56,911 nucleotides of DNA from a virus. The notes below the pieces were generated by a model. It saw only the letters and a program-made list of their open reading frames with translations, did not search any database and was not told the DNA's origin. The translations under genes and the position numbers were made by a program. Numbering within the stretch: position 1 is the first letter of the stretch; every line of letters begins with the position of its first letter. The stretch is from IMG/VR virus record IMGVR_UViG_3300023179_000128, positions 1-56,911 of that record. One strand, written 5' to 3'. Positions 47,070-55,817 of the stretch are shown here, in pieces.

Positions 47070-47663
47070 ATGAAATTAGATAAATTAAAAGGACACGTTC
47101 CAGACTCAGTTATTAGCCAGATTCCTGAAGTAATGCAAAAATTTGGCATTGATACACCAGTTGAATTAGCTCACTTTTTAGCTCAATGTGGTCACGAATC
47201 AGGTGGTTTTAAAGTAGTTAATGAAAACTTAAATTACAGTACTAAAGGATTAAACGGAATATTTAAAAAATATTTTCCAACAGCTCAATTAGCTGAAGCA
47301 TATCAAAGACAACCACAAAAAATTGCTAACAAAGTTTACGCAAATAGAATGGGTAATGGTAATGAGGCATCAGGTGAAGGATACAAATTCCGTGGTCGTG
47401 GTTATATCCAATTAACAGGTAAAGATAACTACACAGCATTTGGTAAAGCTATCAATGAAGATATAGCTGCTAATCCTGACTTAGTTGCCACAAAATATCC
47501 ATTATTATCAGCTGCTTGGTTCTTTAGTAAGAACTGCTTAGGCAAATGTAAAGATGCTTCTGACGCTTCTGTATTAGCTGTTACTAAATGCGTTAATGGT
47601 GGTACAATTGGTTTACCTGATCGTCAAAAACACTTTAAAGAATATCACGCATTGTTAGCTTAA
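47070..47663 (+). CDS. GH19 chitinase-like lysozyme (endolysin)
   Basis: The 197-aa protein is a family 19 glycoside hydrolase: HESGG (catalytic Glu43), a YANRMGNG block, then GEGYKFRGRGYIQLTGKDNY and WFF near the C-terminus. Such phage enzymes cut peptidoglycan glycan chains. No signal peptide, so it needs a holin or acts as virion component. It is inserted between gp6 and tail genes and has a different GC pattern from its neighbours. A separate NlpC/P60 enzyme exists at 1432. Confidence 0.9.
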   Translation: MKLDKLKGHVPDSVISQIPEVMQKFGIDTPVELAHFLAQCGHESGGFKVVNENLNYSTKGLNGIFKKYFPTAQLAEAYQRQPQKIANKVYANRMGNGNEASGEGYKFRGRGYIQLTGKDNYTAFGKAINEDIAANPDLVATKYPLLSAAWFFSKNCLGKCKDASDASVLAVTKCVNGGTIGLPDRQKHFKEYHALLA

Positions 47664-47680
47664 ATTTTATATTTAGCCCA

Positions 47681-47688
47681 TATTTATA
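47681..47688 (+). promoter_or_regulatory. Late-type promoter motif TATTTATA
   Basis: CATATTTATACTAG at 47680-47693, 19 nt before the ATG at 47708. Likely late promoter for the tail genes. Confidence 0.55.
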
Positions 47689-47707
47689 CTAGAATAATAC
47701 TAATATA

Positions 47708-48829
47708 ATGGGCGTATACAAAATATTTCCTTCACAGGATACAACAATTTATACTGACTATAACACGTTGAATACGGGGTTAGATTCTATTCTAGACTTG
47801 TCTAAGAATATGTCTAACCTTTATCCTTCGTCATCTACTAGCCGTGTATTGATACAATTTAGTAATACTGATATTACTGATGCTATTTCTAAAATAACAG
47901 GTGGTTATACTGCATCTTTAAAATTATACAACGCTAACGTTGAAGGTATTCCAACCAACTTCAATATTAATGTCAATCCAGTATATGAAAGTTGGGACAT
48001 GGGAACCGGACGTTATGGTGAACAACCAGAACCTAATAATGGATGTAGTTGGAAGTATAGAAGTGCTAATCAAACAAACGCTTGGACTATAACTGGTTTA
48101 CCAGGTGGTGTAGCTTCTAATTATTTTTTAGCAAATGGTGGTGGTGCTAATTGGTATACTACTTATGGTGTTACTCAATCATTTAATTTCTTTTCAAATA
48201 AAGACATTGATATAAATGTAACATCAACTGTTAACGCTTGGGCTAGCAGCTCTATTGTTAACAATGGTTTCATTATAATGAATAGTACTTCATCTTCACC
48301 AACTGGTACTGGTTCATTTGAATTTGATCCTAGTTATGAATACACATTTAACTTTTTCTCAAGAGATACTAACACAATTTATCCACCTTGTTTGGAGTTT
48401 AAATGGAATGATAGTACCATTACCACGTCATCAGCCGCTGTAACAGTATCTAATGAAGAAATAAACATAGCAATTGCTAATAACAAAAATATATTCTACG
48501 ATAATGAATATGTAAGATTTAGAGTTTATGCTAGAGAAAAATATCCACAACGTGTTTATTCTTCTCAATCTCTTTATAAGTATAATAAAATATTACCTGT
48601 AGCTAGTACTTATTATTCACTCATTGATTTAACTACAAATAATATTGTAATTGATTTTGATAATATAGCAACTAAATTAAGTGCTGATGATACAAGTAGT
48701 TACTTTAGATTATATATGAATGGATTAGAACCAGATCGTTATTATAAAATACAAATTAAGTCTATCATTGATGGTGGTACTTACATTTATGATGATGATT
48801 ATTATTTTAAAGTAGAACAAACTGTTTAA
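47708..48829 (+). CDS. Virion structural protein, DNRLRE-like N-terminus
   Basis: The 373-aa protein starts with a pattern (FPSQDTTIYT, then RVLIQF) resembling DNRLRE/CBM96-type domains, and continues with beta-rich, Ser/Thr/Asn-rich sequence. Gly-rich loop at GGVASNYFLANGGGANW. The C-terminal half looks like fibronectin or carbohydrate-related folds. It lies between gp6 and the giant structural gene. Receptor or fibre-base role inferred. Confidence 0.6.
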   Translation: MGVYKIFPSQDTTIYTDYNTLNTGLDSILDLSKNMSNLYPSSSTSRVLIQFSNTDITDAISKITGGYTASLKLYNANVEGIPTNFNINVNPVYESWDMGTGRYGEQPEPNNGCSWKYRSANQTNAWTITGLPGGVASNYFLANGGGANWYTTYGVTQSFNFFSNKDIDINVTSTVNAWASSSIVNNGFIIMNSTSSSPTGTGSFEFDPSYEYTFNFFSRDTNTIYPPCLEFKWNDSTITTSSAAVTVSNEEINIAIANNKNIFYDNEYVRFRVYAREKYPQRVYSSQSLYKYNKILPVASTYYSLIDLTTNNIVIDFDNIATKLSADDTSSYFRLYMNGLEPDRYYKIQIKSIIDGGTYIYDDDYYFKVEQTV

Positions 48830-48831
48830 TA

Positions 48832-49179
48832 ATGCCTGAACAAGTACAAATACAAAAAACTATTTATAGTTTACAAAGTTTTAATAATGTTATAGATACT
48901 AATTTCTCACAATTAGTTAATGTAGCCCCAACTAGTAAACCTATTACTCCAGATAAATCTGTAGCTGAGTTTTTTAATGATTATAATACATTATTTTATG
49001 ATATTCCTTTATCAGGTTCAGATGAATCTCATTTAGGTTTAGCTACAAGAAGTTTAGATTATTTAGGTATATCTTTAGAAGATTTACAAACAGAAATAAG
49101 TAATTTACGTGAAGATAATATTGACTTAAAAAATCAAATTTTAATATCTTCTCAAATTAATATAGGAACACAAATATAA
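48832..49179 (+). CDS. Small structural-region protein (115 aa)
   Basis: A 115-aa protein, mostly polar with a helical C-terminus (DLQTEISNLREDNIDLKNQI) suitable for trimeric coiled-coil. It lies 2 bases after the preceding gene and 1 base before the giant gene. gp53-like or another small wedge factor is possible. No direct recognition. Confidence 0.6.
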   Translation: MPEQVQIQKTIYSLQSFNNVIDTNFSQLVNVAPTSKPITPDKSVAEFFNDYNTLFYDIPLSGSDESHLGLATRSLDYLGISLEDLQTEISNLREDNIDLKNQILISSQINIGTQI

Positions 49180-49180
49180 T

Positions 49181-52100
49181 ATGGCTACAACAGTTTCAAA
49201 AATATTAAACAATAATAATATCCTATCAGGATCATCTTCTCAGTTAGTTGTAACTAGAAATATGGTTCGTAATTTTGGTTCTCCTGAAGACTATGTTGAA
49301 TTACATATAGCTGATCCCTCTGGAAAGACTATTTACTCAGTAGTTCCTTTTACTAATTATCAAATACCTGGTAATTTTCAGACAATAACTGAGATACAAG
49401 ATTTAGTATTTGATCCTGCTACTGATATAAAGAATTTAGGTATCCAATATGGTGATTATAATTTAACTTATAATATTTTAAGACCTAAAATTGATATATC
49501 ATTTAATCCAAGTTTATTTGTTAAAGAAATATCTGGTGATAGAACTGAGCTTAGATTAAGTACTAATAATATATCTAATAATGATGTTATAAATAATACC
49601 ACAACATTTATAAATGAATTCCAATCAACAGCTTATTTTAAAGAATTCTATTTAAATTTTGGTAAAAATATACTAATACCCGCAATTAATATTGCTTTAG
49701 ATTTAGGACCATCAACATTAAATGTTGTTGATAATTCTGTTGTATCTAATCCATCACAAGCAGCTACTATATTAATAAAATTATTAAATCCATTACCTTT
49801 AAATTATAAAGTTAATGACTTATTAAATATTGTTGATGAAATTTCTAATCCACAAGTATTTGATGTCAATGTAACAATTGACCCAGTTCCTGTAGTTTAT
49901 CCTACTTTACGTAATCCTAACTTTGATTTAGATTTAGATAATTTAAGAGTAGGACCTACTCCTTATTATAACTTTAATCAAATAACTACTTTTAGTGGTG
50001 CTTTTGCTCCTCAATTACAACAATTATTAGGACAATTAAGTGCTTCTAATTTTGCTATTAATGTTGATTATACTGATTATGAAAACTTTGTTCATTTCTC
50101 ATCTGCAGCTCGTAGAGTAGAAGGATTTAAATATAAGTTAAGTAATATTGAAACGTACGCTTCAGCATCTTCTTCAGCTGCGACAAGTACATCTCCAACT
50201 GCTCAACTTGACGCCCAATCATATCAAGCTAAAATAAATACAACAATTCAAAGTTTTGATGGTTGGGAACAATATTTGTATTATGAAACAGGCTCATATT
50301 CTTGGCCTAAACAAAATTCAACTAAACCATATATTATCCAATCAATAACCTCATCTGCTTCTCAGATTTGGTATAGTGGTAATTATAATTCAGCTTCATT
50401 ATACGATGATAATAATCAAAATTATATGTTATATACCTTACCAGGTTATATAGCTGAAAATGGAGATAATGAATTAGCATTTAAGTTTGTTGCTTCTGTA
50501 GGTCAAATGTTTGATGATGTTTGGATTCATATTAAAGCGATATCTGAATTATATCAAGCTAAAAACTCATTAACTGAAGGTATATCTAAGGATTTAGTGT
50601 ACTTTGCTTTACAGTCAATGGGTATTAATACTTATACTGATCAAGATGGTGATAATCAATTCCAATACTTGTATGGTGTAAATGAGAATGGTACTTATAA
50701 ACCCATAACAGGCTCTTATGAAACACTAATTAGTGCTTCTAATTATCAATTATCAGGACAAGATCAACAAAAAGGAATTTATAAACGTTTATACTCAAAC
50801 TTACCTTTATTACTTAAATCAAAAGGTACAACACGTTTTATTCAATATTTAAACACTATATTTGGTATTCCTGATACAGTGATGAGTTATACTGAATATG
50901 GTGGGGTAGATAAATTAACATCTTCATTTGAATATTCATATGATAGATTCACTTATGCTTTACAATCATCAGGATCAAATCGTATAACTATTCCTTGGAA
51001 TTATACTTCACAAAGTTTAACTAGGACAGGATATAATGACATTGTACCTAATGGTATTGAGTTTAGATTTAAAGCATACCCAACCGCATCAAATATATTA
51101 GCTACTACTTTTGCTACTCAATCTTTATTTTATAGTGGTTCAGTAATACAATTTAATTTATTATATAGAAATACAGGATCATCTGATTCTATATATTCAG
51201 GTAGTGTAGGAAATTTTGGATATTTCCAATTTAAATTAGGTGGATTATCAGTGACATCTTCTACTGTACCTATTTATAATACAGGTTCAAATAGTGATTC
51301 TGATAATGATACTGATTGGTATTCTGTATTAGTACAAAGAACAAAACCAGATTTAAGAATAGGAGATGTTAGTACTTCTCAAACATATACTTTTTATGTT
51401 AAGAATAATGTTTGGGGAGAAGTAGGACATGTAGCAAGTGCTAGTTTAACTACAGCTACAGCTGCTACTAACTCATTATGGTACCGTCAAGGAGCTATGA
51501 CTTTTTTAAGTGGTAGCAATCCATTTTCTGGTTCAATCCAAGAAATAAGATTATGGTCTAATTATATATCTGAATCAGCATTTGATTCACATGTATTAAA
51601 TCCTGAATCAATTGAAGGTAATTATACTTCATCCGCGTTTAATGATTTAGCAACTAGATTTACTTTAGGTAATAATCTATACACTTATAATCATAGTCTA
51701 ACAAGTAGTGTAGCATCAACACATCCAGATCAAAAAACTCAAATATTAAACGCTACATTTGCTAATTTTCCTAACAGAAATAACTATTCATCATTTACTG
51801 AAATATATTACGCTGATGTAGCTAATTCAGGATTTGCAAATCCAGTGACTGATAAAATTAGAATTATAAGTGGAAGTACTTATGGTACTCAATTATTACC
51901 TAATAAGAGTATTGAAATAACACCAATAACCCCATTAACTAAAGATATACATTTCCTTGACGCGAGTTTATCTCCACAAGATGAAATTGATAAAGATATT
52001 ATAGCACAGTTAGGTTCAACTTATGATATTGATCAAATAATAGGTGATCCAACTGGTAATGGATATCTTGAATTAGAAAAATTAAGAGAATCATATTTTA

Positions 52101-54058
52101 AAAAATATACAAAAAGAAACAATTATAAAGATTATATTCGTTTAATTGATTTCTTCCACAACTCATTATTTAGAACATTAGGTGATTTTACTCCGGCTAG
52201 AACAAATTTAGCAACAGGTATTATCATCAGACCTAACTTACTTGAAAGATCAAAATATGAAATTGAAGATCCACAAGTAGATTCTAACAATAACTTAACT
52301 GGTTCTATTGACTTACTTTCTATTACAGGAAGTAATGGTGGTGACTATACACAACCTACTTATAGTTATGATGTTAATACAAATGTAGGTCGTATATCAT
52401 TAACATCAGATGGTAGAGATTTCTTTTATGGAGAATTACCTAGCGCATCTATTAATGCTCATTTTACATCATCTAACCCATTTATTTATTTTAACTCAGA
52501 TAATACAAGTTCATTTTCATCATCAATATGGAATGTAAATTATAATCCATTATTAAATAATGTTGAATTAAATCAAACTTCAAGTATTAGACGTAAATTA
52601 ACTCTTATAGGCGGTAATGCTGGATTTGTTTCTGGTAGTCAATATATAAGTGAAAGTATTCAATTACAAGATTTCACTTACAAATACACACGTCATATAA
52701 ATGGAAGATATGAAGGATCTAAAACAACCAGTCAAACATATAACGCTTATTCAAGCGGTGACTTAACATTTGGTAAATCAGCAGCTATTGATACTAATAC
52801 TATACGTTTTGCTTTCTTCTCAGAAGCATACGCTACAGGATCTGATTTAATAGCGATGCCTGAACGTACTAATTTATATATTCGTTATTTAATTGATGTT
52901 AGTGGCTCATTAACTGAATTAACTAAACGTAATTATGATACATTAAAAGAAAATCAAAAAACTAATTTATACGAAGTACAAAGAATATTCAAATCAGGAG
53001 AAGTAGTGAATGTTGGTTTATTTGATAATCAAAATCCAACTAAACAAGTTGATTTAGATGGTAATAAACTTATATACCAAGGTGGATTTAAATATGAACC
53101 TGTTTTATGGAAACAATATGATAGTGCGTCTTTAACATATACTGTTAGTCCTTCTATTATTGCTACACAATCAAACGGGTATAATATTCAGGTAACAAAT
53201 GTTAATTATCAAAACTATAATAACCCTAATAACTATGGAGGTGGAGGTCCTTATGGAGTTGTTACTTTTGATATTTCAAACGCTGCCTCTTTAACTCTAA
53301 CAGGTAACGCTATTGTTACACTCCAATTTATTGTTGATATATATGGACAAGGTCCTCAAATTTATAATGTTAGTGTTACTATACCTCAAGGACAAACTTT
53401 TAGTAATCAATTTCTAATAACAGCAGAAGTAAACACTATCAACTCAGTTGGGGTAACTAATATAACACCTCCATCAGGTGGTTCTCCTTCACAGTTTATT
53501 TCTTCAATGCTTAATAGAACAGATTATACTCCAAATTTAAAACAACATTCTGCTACAGTAATATCATGTTCATACTCACAATCTATGTTTTTTGGTAATC
53601 TTAATTATCACTCATACGAATTTCAAGGTTCAACAACATTTGTGACAAGTTCTATTGATTATGGATTTGATTTAAATCCTGGAGACGTTGTTAGATTTGC
53701 CACACCAGGTACTATACCTATAGTATTTTTATATCCACAATTTGAATATACTATTATGAGTGTAAATAAACCAGTAGCATTTCCTAACGCTGGCTCTAAT
53801 TTTAAACATGTAACATTCACTATTGATAGACCTTTAGATTCAACCTTAGCTCTTCAAAATGGAGAAATTCCGCTTTATATATTTTCTCGTAAAATAGCCA
53901 ATGAAACAAATATAGTAATTGAACATACTAAACTTCCAGGTAGCACATCTGGTGGTATTGCTAAAAATACTAATCTAGCTGTTGACATTGATAATCAAGT
54001 AGCTAATATCACAAGTGAACTTAAGAGTAAAATATTTAGTACAGTTCTCATTCCATAA
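49181..54058 (+). CDS. Giant baseplate/tail structural protein (1625 aa)
   Basis: The 1625-aa product has a beta-rich N-terminus, several Ser/Asn/Thr-rich repeats and a LamG/concanavalin-like module around residues 610-820 (GIEFRFKAYP, then WYSVLVQRTKPDLRI, SGSIQEIRLWSNY). Position after gp6 matches gp7 (about 1032 aa in T4), but I do not see clear gp7 signatures, so it is called structural only. The LamG fold suggests carbohydrate binding. It is the longest gene in the window. Confidence 0.7.
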   Translation: MATTVSKILNNNNILSGSSSQLVVTRNMVRNFGSPEDYVELHIADPSGKTIYSVVPFTNYQIPGNFQTITEIQDLVFDPATDIKNLGIQYGDYNLTYNILRPKIDISFNPSLFVKEISGDRTELRLSTNNISNNDVINNTTTFINEFQSTAYFKEFYLNFGKNILIPAINIALDLGPSTLNVVDNSVVSNPSQAATILIKLLNPLPLNYKVNDLLNIVDEISNPQVFDVNVTIDPVPVVYPTLRNPNFDLDLDNLRVGPTPYYNFNQITTFSGAFAPQLQQLLGQLSASNFAINVDYTDYENFVHFSSAARRVEGFKYKLSNIETYASASSSAATSTSPTAQLDAQSYQAKINTTIQSFDGWEQYLYYETGSYSWPKQNSTKPYIIQSITSSASQIWYSGNYNSASLYDDNNQNYMLYTLPGYIAENGDNELAFKFVASVGQMFDDVWIHIKAISELYQAKNSLTEGISKDLVYFALQSMGINTYTDQDGDNQFQYLYGVNENGTYKPITGSYETLISASNYQLSGQDQQKGIYKRLYSNLPLLLKSKGTTRFIQYLNTIFGIPDTVMSYTEYGGVDKLTSSFEYSYDRFTYALQSSGSNRITIPWNYTSQSLTRTGYNDIVPNGIEFRFKAYPTASNILATTFATQSLFYSGSVIQFNLLYRNTGSSDSIYSGSVGNFGYFQFKLGGLSVTSSTVPIYNTGSNSDSDNDTDWYSVLVQRTKPDLRIGDVSTSQTYTFYVKNNVWGEVGHVASASLTTATAATNSLWYRQGAMTFLSGSNPFSGSIQEIRLWSNYISESAFDSHVLNPESIEGNYTSSAFNDLATRFTLGNNLYTYNHSLTSSVASTHPDQKTQILNATFANFPNRNNYSSFTEIYYADVANSGFANPVTDKIRIISGSTYGTQLLPNKSIEITPITPLTKDIHFLDASLSPQDEIDKDIIAQLGSTYDIDQIIGDPTGNGYLELEKLRESYFKKYTKRNNYKDYIRLIDFFHNSLFRTLGDFTPARTNLATGIIIRPNLLERSKYEIEDPQVDSNNNLTGSIDLLSITGSNGGDYTQPTYSYDVNTNVGRISLTSDGRDFFYGELPSASINAHFTSSNPFIYFNSDNTSSFSSSIWNVNYNPLLNNVELNQTSSIRRKLTLIGGNAGFVSGSQYISESIQLQDFTYKYTRHINGRYEGSKTTSQTYNAYSSGDLTFGKSAAIDTNTIRFAFFSEAYATGSDLIAMPERTNLYIRYLIDVSGSLTELTKRNYDTLKENQKTNLYEVQRIFKSGEVVNVGLFDNQNPTKQVDLDGNKLIYQGGFKYEPVLWKQYDSASLTYTVSPSIIATQSNGYNIQVTNVNYQNYNNPNNYGGGGPYGVVTFDISNAASLTLTGNAIVTLQFIVDIYGQGPQIYNVSVTIPQGQTFSNQFLITAEVNTINSVGVTNITPPSGGSPSQFISSMLNRTDYTPNLKQHSATVISCSYSQSMFFGNLNYHSYEFQGSTTFVTSSIDYGFDLNPGDVVRFATPGTIPIVFLYPQFEYTIMSVNKPVAFPNAGSNFKHVTFTIDRPLDSTLALQNGEIPLYIFSRKIANETNIVIEHTKLPGSTSGGIAKNTNLAVDIDNQVANITSELKSKIFSTVLIP

Positions 54059-54060
54059 CA

Positions 54061-54068
54061 TATTTATA
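54061..54068 (+). promoter_or_regulatory. Late-type promoter motif TATTTATA
   Basis: CATATTTATATAAAA surrounds TATTTATA, 16 nt before the ATG at 54085. It is the clearest late motif in the structural block. Confidence 0.6.
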
Positions 54069-54084
54069 TAAAACATATACACAG

Positions 54085-54753
54085 ATGTCATTTTTAAACA
54101 ACCAATTAGTAACAATTGACGCGGTTCTTACAAAGAAAGGCCGTGAGTTAATGGCTCGTAATGATGGTTCATTTCAAGTAACACAATTTGCATTAGCAGA
54201 TGATGAAATTGATTATACTCTATATAATCCAACACACCCATCTGGTTCAGCATTTTTTGGTGAAGCTATTGAACAAATGCCTTTATTACAAGCATTTACA
54301 GACGAGACTCAAAACTTAAAATATAAACTTGTAACACTTACTCGTGGAACAAGTAAACTACCAGTATTAAATGTTGGATACGCAGCTATTTCATTACGTC
54401 AAGCTGCTTCTATCAATATCACACCTCAAACATTAAATTATTTAGGTGCTGTTTCAACATTTGAACCTTCTGGTTATCAAATGACTGTGGGAGATTCAAG
54501 ATTCCTTAGTACATTCACAGGTACAGGTATTGATACAACTGGATTAAACATAACAAGCCCAATTCCAAACTCAGCTGGTTCTAGTTTATCAGCAAGTCAA
54601 ATTGGTACATCATTTAGTTTAATTGCAACAACAATTAATACTTTATTTGGTACAAATGCTTTACCTGGTGCTTCAATATCAACAACTATAACAGTAATTG
54701 GTAGAGACAGTGGTGCTAGAATTACTATACCTTTAACAATTATTAAAACCTAA
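54085..54753 (+). CDS. Conserved phage structural protein (222 aa)
   Basis: The 222-aa protein begins with a conserved segment (VDAVLTKKGRELMARNDGSF equivalent, then FALADDEIDYTLYN) that I recognise from many large phages as a structural protein of unknown role. The rest is beta-rich with Ser/Thr. A late promoter motif precedes it. It could be a tail fibre connector. Confidence 0.7.
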   Translation: MSFLNNQLVTIDAVLTKKGRELMARNDGSFQVTQFALADDEIDYTLYNPTHPSGSAFFGEAIEQMPLLQAFTDETQNLKYKLVTLTRGTSKLPVLNVGYAAISLRQAASINITPQTLNYLGAVSTFEPSGYQMTVGDSRFLSTFTGTGIDTTGLNITSPIPNSAGSSLSASQIGTSFSLIATTINTLFGTNALPGASISTTITVIGRDSGARITIPLTIIKT

Positions 54754-54760
54754 TTAATAT

Positions 54761-55807
54761 ATGTCTTTTACAGCTTTCAACCCTGAAGACTCAGTAATAA
54801 GTTCAGATGCTACCATTGCCCCTATGTGGACAGGTGATGTGACTACGTTAACTACTTTTTTTACTAGTTCAACCCAAGAATCAGCAGCTCCTGGAAAATT
54901 CTATTTAGATGTTTACCAAACTGCTTCTGCTTTAAGTAGCGCTGAAGTTCAATTTTCAGTAGCGTATGGTCATATAAGTGGTTCAGGTTCAGCTTATTTT
55001 AATGCTTCTATACCATCTAAAACTCCTACAAGAGATATATATGGTCAATTTAGATCATTGATATACGGTGATGAAAATACTTCATTCACTTTTGGAACAT
55101 CAAATAATCCATCTAAAGATATTATTATAGTATCAATTAATAGAGCTCGTTTTAAAGAATCATTTAATCCTGGTTCATTAACACTTAGAATTACTAGTGG
55201 TAGTAACTCAATTACTTTAACTGACGATTCTACAGTAACAACTACTTCAACTTATATTGGTACATCTCGTGTTTATCAATTATTAAGCGGTTCATCTAAT
55301 AATGTGTCTTCTTCTAACTATACAGTTAGTGGATCTTATGGTTTAATGATTCCTGATGAAGGATTAATTATCTTAAACCCAAGAGCATTAGCTTTAGCAC
55401 CAGGTGCTTTAGGTGGTGTTAGTGCAGTATTCAATGAATTTAGTTCATCTCAAGTTTCAGATGCTAATTTAACTTATAATATTAACAATAGAATGATATA
55501 TACTATGATATCATCATCTGCTGTTACAACACCTACTTTTAGTTTACAAAACTATGAAACAATTTCTTCACGCTACTTCTTTGTTAGAGTAAAAAATGGT
55601 GATTATAATTATACAACTAACCCAACTATAATTGATTCAAACGGTAATTTATTATATACTCAATTAGTTTATAATCCACAAACTTATATCACATCTGTTG
55701 GTTTATATAACAGTGGTGGTGACTTAGTCGCTGTGGCTAAATTAAATAAACCATTAGTTAAAGATTTTACTAAAGAATTATTATTAAGAGTTAAATTAGA
55801 CTTCTAA
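54761..55807 (+). CDS. Structural protein (348 aa), fibre/appendage candidate
   Basis: A 348-aa Ser/Thr/Asn-rich beta-type protein with aromatic segments (YFFVRVKNGDYNYTTN) and no cysteine. Starts 7 bases after its neighbour. Like its flanking genes it is probably a tail appendage component. No specific family recognised. Confidence 0.62.
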   Translation: MSFTAFNPEDSVISSDATIAPMWTGDVTTLTTFFTSSTQESAAPGKFYLDVYQTASALSSAEVQFSVAYGHISGSGSAYFNASIPSKTPTRDIYGQFRSLIYGDENTSFTFGTSNNPSKDIIIVSINRARFKESFNPGSLTLRITSGSNSITLTDDSTVTTTSTYIGTSRVYQLLSGSSNNVSSSNYTVSGSYGLMIPDEGLIILNPRALALAPGALGGVSAVFNEFSSSQVSDANLTYNINNRMIYTMISSSAVTTPTFSLQNYETISSRYFFVRVKNGDYNYTTNPTIIDSNGNLLYTQLVYNPQTYITSVGLYNSGGDLVAVAKLNKPLVKDFTKELLLRVKLDF

Positions 55808-55817
55808 TGTTACGCCC

